A stretch of 64,000 nt of DNA, taken from Clostridium frigoris (GTDB taxonomy: Bacteria > Bacillota > Clostridia > Clostridiales > Clostridiaceae). Positions 1 through 7,922 of the stretch are shown here, in pieces (position 1 is the first letter of the stretch; each line of letters opens with the position of its first letter). The stretch spans positions 158,660 to 222,659 of the forward strand of contig NZ_JAHLDV010000002.1 of NCBI RefSeq assembly GCF_018861865.1, in the 5' to 3' direction. A program made the position numbers and the translations under genes. A model generated the notes under the pieces. That model did not search any database. It saw only the letters and a list, made by a program, of their open reading frames with translations, and was not told the DNA's origin.

Positions 1-251
1 TTGTGAATATTTTAGAAGAAAACACAGAAATAAGCTTTAACAATGCAACAAAAATAAGAATAATGGTGCATGTAGGTTGTGCACTAGAGAGAATGATAAT
101 AAAGGATGGGTTAAAGTACAAGAGGGAAAAAGCTAAGCTAAATTCACACTTGGTAGAGATTATTATAGAAGCAAATAAAGTATTTAAAGACGCAATAAAT
201 ATAAGTTTAACAGAAGATGAAATATTATTTTTAGCAGAAATGATAGAATAG
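1..251 (+). CDS. levR: C-terminal end of a LevR/ManR-type sigma-54 activator (PRD domain), partial
   Basis: The frame is open from the left edge and the gene starts outside the window; the GTG at base 3 is internal. The roughly 82 visible residues read like the last PTS-regulation domain of LevR-type activators: a helix with HVGCALERM, then a second helical stretch ending in LTEDEILFLAEMIE. LevR proteins bind DNA, hydrolyse ATP to open sigma-54 promoters, and are controlled by PTS phosphorylation of histidines in their PRDs. The family call fits the context well: a near-perfect -24/-12 promoter and a mannose-class PTS operon follow directly. The AAA+ and DNA-binding domains cannot be seen here, so the assignment rests on this tail plus context. 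Confidence 0.7.
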   Translation, partial: VNILEENTEISFNNATKIRIMVHVGCALERMIIKDGLKYKREKAKLNSHLVEIIIEANKVFKDAINISLTEDEILFLAEMIE

Positions 252-401
252 AAGATAATATGCTGATACACTTCTCTTTTAACACACTTTTTTATCAACG
301 GAAAATTAAAGTTAGTATTAAAACTATAGAAGAAGTGTATTAATATAAAGGAATTAAAAAAAATTTAAAAAAAATGGCTATTTTAAAAGATTTAACGACA
401 T

Positions 402-528
402 TTCAGAAGGAAAGTTTCCCACTTCTTCAAGGGCGGAGTTAACTGCCTTATCAAGAACAAAACTTCAGTGGTAGTATAAATCTCCTTCTGAAGTCGTTGA
501 TATTGCAGCTCCGCAGGAGATGATTTAA
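402..528 (+). other. Structured element with competing stems; possible mobile-element remnant or small RNA
   Basis: TTCAGAAGGA (402-411) can pair with TCCTTCTGAA (483-492). The latter also overlaps CTGAAGT, which pairs perfectly with ACTTCAG about 20 bases upstream. GCGGAG near 425 can pair with CTCCGC near 509, and AAATCTCC near 477 with GGAGAT near 516. The tail from 496 to 528 recurs after the PTS operon at 4058-4090. No open frame covers it. It could be the end of an IS200/IS605-like element, a small RNA or an old leader; I cannot decide between these. Confidence 0.35.
496..528 (+). repeat. Direct repeat copy 1 flanking the PTS operon
   Basis: A 33-base stretch that matches 4058-4090 at 28 positions, including an uninterrupted CAGGAGATGATTTAA core. 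The two copies lie about 3.5 kb apart, one before the sigma-54 promoter and one just past the terminator after the IID gene, so they bracket the PTS genes. Confidence 0.6.
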
Positions 529-556
529 CACAAATATAAAAAACAATACACTATTT

Positions 557-571
557 TGGCACGACAATTGC
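557..571 (+). promoter_or_regulatory. Sigma-54 (-24/-12) promoter of the PTS operon
   Basis: TGGCAC, five bases, TTGC: the classic RpoN promoter, with the invariant GG (558-559) and GC (570-571) ten bases apart. Transcription would start near 583, about 45 bases before the IIB start. An upstream LevR-like activator gene supports the reading. Confidence 0.9.
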
Positions 572-626
572 TATATTTAATAGTATGACAACTTAGGTGA
601 AATTGCTGATGAGGGGATGATTTATA

Positions 627-1100
627 ATGAATATAGTGCTTGCAAGAATTGATGACAGATTAATACATGGTCAAGTAGCAACAATTTGGTCAAAAGACAC
701 AAAGTGTCAAAGAATTATTGTATGCAATGATGATGTAAAAAAGGACTTAATTAGAAAGACACTTTTGGAGCAAGCTACACCTCCAGGAATTAAATCAAGT
801 GTTGTAGGAATTGATGAGGCAATAAGAGCTTATAATATTCCGAAATACAAAGATGATAGAGTGCTATTTCTATTCACTAATCCAACTGATGTTGTAAGAA
901 TGGTTGAAGGTGGAGTAGCCATAAAGAGTGTAAATATTGGTGGTATGTCATTTAAAGTAGGAAAGAAACAAATAACTAGTGTAGTATCAGTTGATGAAAC
1001 AGATATTGAAGCTTTCAAAAAATTAAATGAAAAAGGAATTGAACTGGAAATAAGAAAAATTTCTTCAGATTCAAAAGTAGATTTAATGTCAAAATTATAG
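627..1100 (+). CDS. PTS mannose-family enzyme IIB, stand-alone
   Basis: 157 residues, the normal length of a mannose/fructose/sorbose-family IIB domain. It accepts phosphate from IIA and passes it to the incoming sugar at the membrane IIC/IID complex. The phosphorylated histidine is His14 in ARIDDRLIHGQVATIW, and the VEGG...VNIGGMS segment is typical. The start has GAGGGGATGA upstream. It is the first gene after the sigma-54 promoter. It is oddly redundant because the next gene carries a second IIB domain. The two are clearly homologous but not close copies, and this one uses AGA for arginine while the following genes favour CGT. Sugar specificity cannot be read from sequence. Confidence 0.9.
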   Translation: MNIVLARIDDRLIHGQVATIWSKDTKCQRIIVCNDDVKKDLIRKTLLEQATPPGIKSSVVGIDEAIRAYNIPKYKDDRVLFLFTNPTDVVRMVEGGVAIKSVNIGGMSFKVGKKQITSVVSVDETDIEAFKKLNEKGIELEIRKISSDSKVDLMSKL

Positions 1101-1117
1101 ATTTTATGGGTTTTATT

Positions 1118-1131
1118 TGTAATCGTTACGA
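1118..1131 (+). promoter_or_regulatory. Possible cre (catabolite control) site
   Basis: TGTAATCGTTACGA matches the usual CcpA cre consensus at about 12 of 14 positions and lies between the two IIB-containing genes. It is in the loop of a 9-bp inverted repeat (TTTTATTTG 1111-1119, CAAATAAAA 1149-1157). This is sequence resemblance only. Confidence 0.3.
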
Positions 1132-1254
1132 TTGCTTGTGATGAGCTCCAAATAAAATTGTTAAAATAATCATAATTATTAATTTTGGTTACAGGTTTTT
1201 TTAAACTTTTATATAAATTTTACTGTAACAAATAAAAAATAGGAGGTATAAAAG

Positions 1255-2232
1255 ATGGTTGGAATAATTCTTGCTAGTCACGGAGAATTTGCTAAAGGCA
1301 TCTTGCAATCTGGTGCAATGATTTTCGGAGAACAAGAAAACGTACAAGCTGTTACGTTGATGCCTAGTGAAGGCCCTGATGATCTTAAAGCAAAAATGAA
1401 AGACGCAATCGCATCCTTTGATAACCAAGATCAAGTTTTAATACTAGTTGATCTTTGGGGCGGTACACCATTCAACCAAGCGAATAGTCTATTTGAAGAA
1501 CACAAAGACAAATGGGCGATCGTAGCTGGTATGAATCTACCAATGGTTATTGAAGCTTATGCTTCACGTTCTTCAATGGAATCCGCACAGGAAATTGCGG
1601 CTTATATCTTAAAACCAGCTAAAGAAGGAGTTAAAGTTAAGCCTGAAGAATTAGAACCAGAAGAGGTTGGTAAATCTTCGCAAGTGAACGCAGGGATTTC
1701 TAATGCAGGTGCACCTGGTTCATTCGAATATGTTTTAGCTCGTATTGATTCTCGTTTACTTCATGGGCAAATAGCGACTGCTTGGTCAAAAGATGTGCTA
1801 CCTACACGAATTATTGTCGTGTCAGATTCAGTAGCCAAAGATGAGCTTCGTAGCAAATTGATAACACAAGCTGCTCCTCCGGGTGTTAAAGCTCATGTTG
1901 TTCCAATTAAACAAATGATTAAGCTTGCAAAAAATGATAAATCTTTTGGCGGACAACGTGCATTGCTTCTTTTTGAAAATCCACAAGATGTACTTCGCGC
2001 AGTAGAAGGTGGAGTACCACTTAAGACAATTAATATTGGCTCTATGGCTCACGCTATAGGTAAAGTTCAACCAAACAAAGTGCTTGCTTTCAATCAAAAC
2101 GATATTGATACCTTCAATAAGCTTAAAAAAGCTGGACTTACTTTTGATGTTCGTAAAGTTCCAAATGATTCAAAAGGAAATATGGACGAAATACTTAAAA
2201 AAGCACAAGCGGAATTAAATAAATTAAAATAA
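1255..2232 (+). CDS. manX: PTS mannose-family enzyme IIAB
   Basis: 325 residues in two domains. Residues 1-130 are EIIA-Man, with the phospho-accepting His9 in IILASHGEFAKG and the LVDLWGGTPFNQA segment. A proline/glutamate-rich linker follows at about 125-155. Residues 157-325 are EIIB-Man, with phospho-His170 in ARIDSRLLHGQIATAW. The protein takes phosphate from HPr at His9, moves it to His170 and then to the sugar. AGGAGGTATAAAAG precedes the ATG. It is followed by IIC and IID with short gaps, giving a complete permease. Arginine is written mostly CGT here, unlike nearby genes, which may reflect high expression or acquisition. Confidence 0.93.
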   Translation: MVGIILASHGEFAKGILQSGAMIFGEQENVQAVTLMPSEGPDDLKAKMKDAIASFDNQDQVLILVDLWGGTPFNQANSLFEEHKDKWAIVAGMNLPMVIEAYASRSSMESAQEIAAYILKPAKEGVKVKPEELEPEEVGKSSQVNAGISNAGAPGSFEYVLARIDSRLLHGQIATAWSKDVLPTRIIVVSDSVAKDELRSKLITQAAPPGVKAHVVPIKQMIKLAKNDKSFGGQRALLLFENPQDVLRAVEGGVPLKTINIGSMAHAIGKVQPNKVLAFNQNDIDTFNKLKKAGLTFDVRKVPNDSKGNMDEILKKAQAELNKLK

Positions 2233-2268
2233 TCTAACTACTTAAATGAAAAAGGGGGATTAATAATC

Positions 2269-3075
2269 ATGGATATAAATATAATCCAAATGATATTAGT
2301 CGTTATCGTGGCATTTCTGGCTGGTATGGAAGGTATCTTGGATCAATTTCAATTCCACCAACCAGTAATTGCTTGTACGTTAATCGGCTTAGTTACAGGT
2401 AACTTATTACCATGCCTAATATTAGGTGGTACTCTTCAAATGATTGCTTTAGGTTGGGCAAACATAGGTGCTGCTGTAGCACCCGATGCAGCGCTTGCAT
2501 CTGTTGCATCTGCAATTATTCTAGTTCTTGGTGGCCAAGGCACAGCAGGAGTTGGTTCAGCTATTGCTATTGCTGTTCCTCTAGCAGTTGCAGGTCTATT
2601 ATTAACAATTATTTGTCGTACCATTGCTACAGCGTTTGTACATTTCATGGATGCTGCTGCTGAACAAGGAGATTTCAGAAAAGTTGAAATGTGGCATATC
2701 ATTGCTATTTGTATGCAGGGTATACGTATTGCAATTCCAGCAGCTTTGATTTTAGCAGTTGGCGCTGGTCCAATTCGTTCAATACTTGAAGCTATGCCTA
2801 CTTGGTTAACAGGTGGACTCGCAATCGGTGGTGGAATGGTCGTAGCTGTTGGTTATGCAATGGTAATCAACATGATGGCTACAAAAGAAGTATGGCCATT
2901 CTTTGCAATTGGTTTTGTATTAGCAACTATTTCACAAATTACGCTTATCGGACTAGGTACAATCGGTGTATGTGTGGCTCTTATTTACTTAAAGCTTACT
3001 AAACAAGGTGGCTCAGGTAATGGTGGAAACTCAAATACTGGTGATCCATTAGGCGATATTATAGACACTTACTAA
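2269..3075 (+). CDS. manY: PTS mannose-family membrane component IIC
   Basis: 268 residues, almost wholly hydrophobic, of normal length for EIIC-Man. It starts MDINIIQMILVVIVAFLAG and has the family hallmark GMEGILDQFQFHQPVIACTL near the N-terminus and a glycine/alanine-rich transmembrane core. With IID it forms the sugar channel in the cytoplasmic membrane. The C-terminus ends in a glycine/asparagine-rich tail (GGSGNGGNSNTG) that is probably cytoplasmic and disordered. It lies 36 bases after IIAB and 19 before IID, so one transcript is likely. In other bacteria, Man-PTS IIC/IID pairs also serve as receptors for some class II bacteriocins. Confidence 0.93.
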   Translation: MDINIIQMILVVIVAFLAGMEGILDQFQFHQPVIACTLIGLVTGNLLPCLILGGTLQMIALGWANIGAAVAPDAALASVASAIILVLGGQGTAGVGSAIAIAVPLAVAGLLLTIICRTIATAFVHFMDAAAEQGDFRKVEMWHIIAICMQGIRIAIPAALILAVGAGPIRSILEAMPTWLTGGLAIGGGMVVAVGYAMVINMMATKEVWPFFAIGFVLATISQITLIGLGTIGVCVALIYLKLTKQGGSGNGGNSNTGDPLGDIIDTY

Positions 3076-3094
3076 GAAGGGAGAGGACACGAAA

Positions 3095-4006
3095 ATGGCA
3101 AATAAATTAAAATTAACAAAAAAAGATCGTATTTCTGTTTGGTGGCGTTCAACTTTCCTTCAAGGTTCTTGGAACTACGAAAGAATGCAAAACGGTGGCT
3201 GGGCATACGCATTGATTCCCGCAATTAAAAAATTATATAAGACTAAAGAAGATCGTGCAGCTGCACTCAAACGTCACTTGGAGTTCTTTAACACTCACCC
3301 GTATGTAGCTTCACCAGTAATTGGTGTAACATTAGCCTTAGAAGAAGATCGTGCAAATGGTCTGCCAATAGATGACATAACTATTCAAGGTGTTAAAGTT
3401 GGTATGATGGGACCTTTAGCGGGTGTAGGTGATCCAGTTTTCTGGTTTACTGTTAGGCCAATTTTAGGGGCATTAGCTGGTTCTCTTGCTATGGCTGGTA
3501 ACATCCTTGGACCAATTATATTTTTCTTAGCTTGGAATTTCATCCGTATGTCATTTACGTGGTATACACAAGAGTTTGGTTACAAAGCAGGTTCTAAAAT
3601 TACCGATGATGTATCAGGTAATTTACTACAAGATGTTACAAAAGGAGCATCCATCCTTGGTATGTTCATTTTGGGATCTTTAGTTAACAGATGGGTAACC
3701 GTTGTATTTACACCTGTAGTATCAACCGTTAAGTTAGCTAAGGGTGCCTTCATTGTTTGGGACAAACTTCCTGCTGGAGCAGAAGGTATTAAACAAGCAC
3801 TTTTGCAACAAGGAAGTGGTTTGTCATTAACTTCTGATAAAGTTACGACATTACAAAATAACTTGGATTCTTTGATTCCTGGAATTGCAGGATTAGGATT
3901 GACATTACTTTGTATGTGGTTGCTTAAGAAGAAAGTATCTCCAATTACAATTATTTTTGGGTTGTTCGCAGTGGGTATTGTTTTCCACTTAATCGGCTTA
4001 ATGTAA
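3095..4006 (+). CDS. manZ: PTS mannose-family membrane component IID
   Basis: 303 residues. The N-terminal half is amphipathic and contains the IID signature (RSTFLQGSWNYERMQNGGW, then ALKRHLEFFNTHPYVASPVIG). The rest carries transmembrane segments, the last hydrophobic stretch being at about 275-303. It partners IIC in sugar transport. GAAGGGAGAGGACAC precedes the start. A good intrinsic terminator lies 12 bases past the stop, so this is the last gene of the main transcript. The region around residues 225-265 (AGAEGIKQALLQQGSGLSL) matches the extracellular loop expected in IID proteins. Specificity (mannose, glucose, sorbose or similar) is undetermined. Confidence 0.93.
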   Translation: MANKLKLTKKDRISVWWRSTFLQGSWNYERMQNGGWAYALIPAIKKLYKTKEDRAAALKRHLEFFNTHPYVASPVIGVTLALEEDRANGLPIDDITIQGVKVGMMGPLAGVGDPVFWFTVRPILGALAGSLAMAGNILGPIIFFLAWNFIRMSFTWYTQEFGYKAGSKITDDVSGNLLQDVTKGASILGMFILGSLVNRWVTVVFTPVVSTVKLAKGAFIVWDKLPAGAEGIKQALLQQGSGLSLTSDKVTTLQNNLDSLIPGIAGLGLTLLCMWLLKKKVSPITIIFGLFAVGIVFHLIGLM

Positions 4007-4017
4007 TATTTTTACTC

Positions 4018-4046
4018 AACCTGGGCTTTTGGCCTGGGTTTTTTTA
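4018..4046 (+). terminator. Rho-independent terminator of the PTS operon
   Basis: AACCTGGGC, TTTT loop, GGCCTGGGTT then a run of T: a 9-bp stem with one or two G-T pairs followed by seven T residues. Confidence 0.85.
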
Positions 4047-4057
4047 TTACTTTCTAT

Positions 4058-4090
4058 GTTAATATTGCAGCGACCCAGGAGATGATTTAA
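4058..4090 (+). repeat. Direct repeat copy 2 flanking the PTS operon
   Basis: Second copy of the 33-base sequence seen at 496-528, with five mismatches and an intact CAGGAGATGATTTAA core. Similarity stops abruptly upstream, so the structured part of the first element is absent here. Confidence 0.6.
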
Positions 4091-4348
4091 TTTTATGTAT
4101 AGTAAAGCTGTTTTGACGGTTGTGCCTTGTTGCACTTGATTAGTTCATCTTAAGAATGTATATTATATACTAGAGTCAAGTAGTACAATGATTTATTAAT
4201 TTAGCAGAGGCAGTGCAGTTTATGCCTTGAGGGTATTGTAAATATTTTAGAGGTAATAAAAAATGTTACTAAGTTTTAAAAGATAGCTGTTAATTAATAG
4301 AAACAAATAAAAACAAATTTATGTATAAATAGAAAAGAGGTAGATCGT

Positions 4349-4723
4349 ATGGTTCAATCACTCAATACAAAGGTGGATCTAGTAATTGATGCAACAGCTT
4401 TAACAGGATTTACAGATTATGGTAAAATTATGATTGGTGACAAAGGTTTTGAGTTTTATAATTCTCGTGATTCTCGAAAATTTGTTCAAATTCCTTGGGA
4501 AGAGGTTGACAAGGTCATTGCGTCCGTAATGCTAAAAGGAAAGTGGATTCCGCGATATGCCATCAAAACGAAGCAAAATGTTACCTATATTTTTTCTTCT
4601 AAAGATCCCAAAAAAGTGCTTCGTGCTATTCGAAAATATATTGATCCAAGTCATATGGTTAATTCGTTAAGTTTTTTCGATGTTATAAAGCGAGCTATGA
4701 AATCGAGATTTAAGAAGAGTTGA
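4349..4723 (+). CDS. manO: DUF956 family protein (ManO-like)
   Basis: 124 residues. The sequence (MVQSLNTKVDLVIDATALTG, then GKIMIGDKGFEFYNSRD and IPWEEVDKVIASV) is that of the DUF956 family, found next to mannose PTS genes in Firmicutes and called ManO in lactic acid bacteria. Its function is not firmly established, and a regulatory or accessory role in Man-PTS expression has been suggested. It is soluble, with no transmembrane segment or signal. It sits 340 bases after IID beyond a terminator, so it may have its own promoter or depend on readthrough. A hairpin terminator follows at 4797. Confidence is high for the family and low for the function. Confidence 0.85.
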   Translation: MVQSLNTKVDLVIDATALTGFTDYGKIMIGDKGFEFYNSRDSRKFVQIPWEEVDKVIASVMLKGKWIPRYAIKTKQNVTYIFSSKDPKKVLRAIRKYIDPSHMVNSLSFFDVIKRAMKSRFKKS

Positions 4724-4796
4724 TCAACTAAAGTCTCCTCATTCTATAAGCAACTGGTTTGTTTTTGAGGTGATTTTGATAAAATAACATACCATT

Positions 4797-4836
4797 TAAC
4801 ATGTTAATTAATACTATAATTAGCATGTTATTTTTT
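4797..4836 (+). terminator. Terminator after the DUF956 gene
   Basis: TAACATG...TAATTA and TAATTA...CATGTTA form a long stem (4797-4830) followed by TTTTTT. Confidence 0.8.
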
Positions 4837-4998
4837 ATTAATTATTGAATAACTATTTCTATATAATATTAAAAATGAATAATCATATATTAATATCAAT
4901 ATATATCAAAGCAATAAATTGTATTTAAAAAATATAGAAATATGTTATAATTTATGTTGTATTTTGAAAAAGAAATAGATTTTTCGGAGGGAATATTA

Positions 4999-5496
4999 AT
5001 GGAACCTAGAATAAAAATAATTCTTATTATGAGTATTATTGCTTTTTTAATGATGTCCAGAAAATTATATACAGTAAGCCAACATGGAAAACTTATTATA
5101 AACATAAGCAAAAATAGACGTTGGGCCATTCTTAGTGCCATTCTTTGGGCTGTGATGATTATCCCATGGGGTATATTAGGGTATCTTCACTATATGGAAA
5201 ACACTTATGATAATATTTTATTGGATATATTTTGGATTGAAATCTCAATTTTTAATATAATAAGGGGTTCACATAGTTCAGAAATAAGAGAAAATGGGAT
5301 ATATGGCTCTGGAAAATTTTACAAATGGTCTAAAGTTAAAAGTTATAGTTGGATATTACCAACTGTTATTCAATTTGAAGTCAATACATTTTTCAAAATT
5401 GATTACAGTTTTGAATTTACCATAAAAGAAGAATTAAAATCAAAAGTAAATGAAACAGTACAAAAATATTGCAAAATAAAAATAAGCAGAAGATAG
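4999..5496 (+). CDS. Small membrane protein of unknown function
   Basis: 165 residues from the ATG at 4999, chosen because CGGAGGG lies just upstream; an in-frame ATG at 4954 has no ribosome site. Three hydrophobic segments cover roughly residues 4-22, 45-65 and 72-90. A soluble C-terminal domain follows, containing IRENGIYGSGKFYKWSKVKS and a beta-rich pattern like that of the DUF5673-type domains at the end of clostridial membrane proteins; that resemblance is from memory. The stop codon lies inside a 13-bp hairpin that also serves as a terminator. It stands alone between the PTS region and the convergent methionine synthase gene, so its role is unknown. Confidence 0.6.
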   Translation: MEPRIKIILIMSIIAFLMMSRKLYTVSQHGKLIINISKNRRWAILSAILWAVMIIPWGILGYLHYMENTYDNILLDIFWIEISIFNIIRGSHSSEIRENGIYGSGKFYKWSKVKSYSWILPTVIQFEVNTFFKIDYSFEFTIKEELKSKVNETVQKYCKIKISRR

Positions 5497-5517
5497 TGTT
5501 AAACCTTCTGCTTATTT
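5480..5517. terminator. Bidirectional terminator overlapping a stop codon
   Basis: AAATAAGCAGAAG (5480-5492) and CTTCTGCTTATTT (5505-5517) pair perfectly over 13 bp. The left arm includes the last codons of the upstream gene. It lies between convergent genes. Confidence 0.75.
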
Positions 5518-5552
5518 AGAGTCACGCAGGAAAAGCTTCATAGGTACTGCCA

Positions 5553-7922
5553 TCATTCACATTTGAATAATTTTCTGGCAAACTTTACAGTTTGAGTAGC
5601 ATCTTTTGCATAATAATCTGCACCAATCATTTTTGCATACTCTTCATTTAAAACTGCGCCTCCAACAAGAACAGTACAATCCAAATTATTGTCTCTAATT
5701 GCCTTTATCGTTTCACCCATGCTTCTGACAGTGGTGGTCATAAGTGCACTTAAACCAACTAATTTAATATTACCACTACGTACTGCTTCAACAACTACAT
5801 CCTCGTGTACATCTTTTCCAAGATCTATTACATCAAATCCATAATTTTCGAGTAGAATTTTAACTATATTTTTACCTATATCATGAATGTCACCCCGAAC
5901 TGTTGCAAGAACGATTGTGCCTTTACTAATTTTTTTATCAGTACTTGCCATCATTCTTTCTTTAATTATCTCGAAAGATTTTTTTACTGTTTCTGCAGAC
6001 TGTAATAATTGGGGAAGAAATATTTCTCCACTTTCATATTTTTGACCTACAATATCAAGAGAGGGGATTAAGTAGGTATTTACAACTTCCATTTCGGTCA
6101 TAGTTTTTAAAAGCTCTTTTGTTATTTTTGAAGCTTCTTCCTTCATACCATCAATAATAATGCTCTTTAAATCTTTATTTGTAGTAATTTCTTTATTTGT
6201 CTGTTTTCCCTCAAAAGTTGAGTAAACATCTATATATTTTTTTGACGCAATATCATTATTCCATAAAACATTAAAGGCATTAATTGTGGATATCATATCC
6301 TCAGATAGAGGATTAAGTATTGGAGCATCAAGTCCAGAAGTTAATGCAGCGGCAAGGAATGTTCTATTTAATATTCTTCTATTAGGCAAACCAAAGGATA
6401 CATTACTTACCCCAAGAGTAGTTTTAACTCCTAGTGTGCTTTTAACAAGCTGCAGTGCCCGAATAGTTTCTTTAACCTCACTTTGCTGAGCGGAGGCAGT
6501 TAAAACAAGACAATCTATTATAATATCTGATTTATCTATTCCGTATTCTGCTGCCCTTTTAACAATTTTTTGAGCTACTTTAAGTCTACCTTCAGCTGTT
6601 GAGGGAATGCCAGCCTCATCAATGGTGAGGCCTATTACACAAGCACCATATTTTTTAACTATTGGAAATACTGATTCCATTGTTTCATCTTTACCATTAA
6701 CAGAATTTATTAGAGGTTTGCCATTATAAATTCGAACTGCTGCTTCAATTACATCAGGCCTAACACTATCAATTTGAAGGGGAAGATTAACAACACTTTG
6801 TAGTTCTTTAATGACTTCAACCATAACTGCAAGTTCGTCAATTTCAGGAAGTCCCACATTAACATCTAGTATATCTGCTCCGGCATCTCTTTGATTTATG
6901 CCTTCTTTAAGTATATAGTCTAGATTGTTATTTTTTAATGCCTCTTTAAGCTTTTTTTTGCCGGTAGGATTTATTCTCTCACCAATAACTCTTATATCTT
7001 CTCCAAGTACTACTGTTAAAGAAGGTGAACTAACTGCTGTAAATTTTTTAATATCACGGTTTACAGGCTTTAATTTTTTTAACATTTCATATATGTCTTT
7101 TATGTGCTCACATGTAGTTCCACAGCAACCACCGAATATTGTAACACCCATCTCTGCCATGATTTTTGCGTACTGTGCAAATTCATGTGCATTAACATCA
7201 TAAAATGCTTCTCCATCTTTAAGTTTAGGAAGACCAGCATTAGGTTGAACTATAACTGGAATGCTTGAGTACTTAAGTATTTCTGTAATTATTGGAAGCA
7301 TTTCATTTGGTCCTAAAGAACAATTTACCCCAAGAGCATCTACTCCAAGGCTTTGAATTACATTAACCATAGTTAGTGGGTCTGTGCCTGTTAAAGTTCG
7401 TCCATTATCCTGATAAGACATTGTACATATAACTGGCAGACTACTATTTTCCTTTGCTGCAAGAATAGCGGCCTTTGCCTCATAAACATCTGACATTGTT
7501 TCAATAAGTATTATATCTGCGCCTTCTCTTGTACCAATTATTATTTGCTCTGCAAAAGTGTCATATGCATCATTAAAAGATAAAGTTCCAAGTGGCTCCA
7601 TTAATTGACCTATGGGTCCAATATCAAGTGCAACAAGTTTAGTTTTTGCAGCACCTCTTGCTATCCTTACAGCACTTCCAACAATATCTTCCACACTATA
7701 CAATGTAGTTTTTAATTTATATCTATTTGCGCCAAATGTGTTAGTGGTTATGACATCACTGCCTACACCTAAGTATTCTAAATGTATTTTTTCTATGATT
7801 TCTGGGTGTAAGATGTTATAACTCTCAGGTAATTCACCCCTTTTAATTCCATATTTTTGGAGCATTGTTCCCATAGCACCATCAAATAATAAAAAATCAT
7901 TAAAATTTATTTTTTTATTCAC
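5553..7922 (-). CDS. metH: Cobalamin-dependent methionine synthase, lacking the activation domain
   Basis: 789 residues from a GTG at 7922, preceded by AAAGGACG; this start overlaps the stop of the upstream gene by 8 bases. An upstream in-frame GTG at 7949 is less likely. Domains in order: homocysteine S-methyltransferase (about 1-290, zinc cysteines in GVNCSLGP and FGGCCGTT), pterin/methyltetrahydrofolate-binding TIM barrel (about 310-570), and cobalamin cap plus binding domain (about 590-789) with the B12 ligand motif DIHDIGKN. It moves a methyl group from methyl-tetrahydrofolate to homocysteine via cobalamin. The reactivation domain found at the C-terminus of E. coli MetH is missing and is encoded by the gene just upstream, an arrangement known in other Firmicutes. 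Confidence 0.93.
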   Translation of the reverse strand: MNKKINFNDFLLFDGAMGTMLQKYGIKRGELPESYNILHPEIIEKIHLEYLGVGSDVITTNTFGANRYKLKTTLYSVEDIVGSAVRIARGAAKTKLVALDIGPIGQLMEPLGTLSFNDAYDTFAEQIIIGTREGADIILIETMSDVYEAKAAILAAKENSSLPVICTMSYQDNGRTLTGTDPLTMVNVIQSLGVDALGVNCSLGPNEMLPIITEILKYSSIPVIVQPNAGLPKLKDGEAFYDVNAHEFAQYAKIMAEMGVTIFGGCCGTTCEHIKDIYEMLKKLKPVNRDIKKFTAVSSPSLTVVLGEDIRVIGERINPTGKKKLKEALKNNNLDYILKEGINQRDAGADILDVNVGLPEIDELAVMVEVIKELQSVVNLPLQIDSVRPDVIEAAVRIYNGKPLINSVNGKDETMESVFPIVKKYGACVIGLTIDEAGIPSTAEGRLKVAQKIVKRAAEYGIDKSDIIIDCLVLTASAQQSEVKETIRALQLVKSTLGVKTTLGVSNVSFGLPNRRILNRTFLAAALTSGLDAPILNPLSEDMISTINAFNVLWNNDIASKKYIDVYSTFEGKQTNKEITTNKDLKSIIIDGMKEEASKITKELLKTMTEMEVVNTYLIPSLDIVGQKYESGEIFLPQLLQSAETVKKSFEIIKERMMASTDKKISKGTIVLATVRGDIHDIGKNIVKILLENYGFDVIDLGKDVHEDVVVEAVRSGNIKLVGLSALMTTTVRSMGETIKAIRDNNLDCTVLVGGAVLNEEYAKMIGADYYAKDATQTVKFARKLFKCE

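Larger units (their letters stand above)
252..626. other. Intergenic region: inverted repeats, structured element, sigma-54 promoter
   Basis: No convincing gene lies in this 375-base gap. It holds a 10-bp inverted repeat (ATACACTTCT at 266-275, AGAAGTGTAT at 331-340) that could be an activator site or weak terminator, a run of mutually exclusive pairings at 402-528 described separately, the sigma-54 promoter at 557-571, and a GAGGGGATGA ribosome site just before 627. Confidence 0.6.
4007..4348. other. Intergenic region after the PTS operon
   Basis: The 342 bases hold the IID terminator (4018-4046), the second copy of the 33-base repeat (4058-4090) and an AT-rich stretch before an AGAGGTAG ribosome site for the DUF956 gene. 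I see no open frame of interest and no clear sigma-A promoter. Confidence 0.5.

Noticed and set aside
1255..4723. Firm claim that the PTS genes were horizontally acquired
   Set aside because: CGT-rich arginine usage can also come from high expression, as is common for PTS genes, so codon bias alone is not proof.
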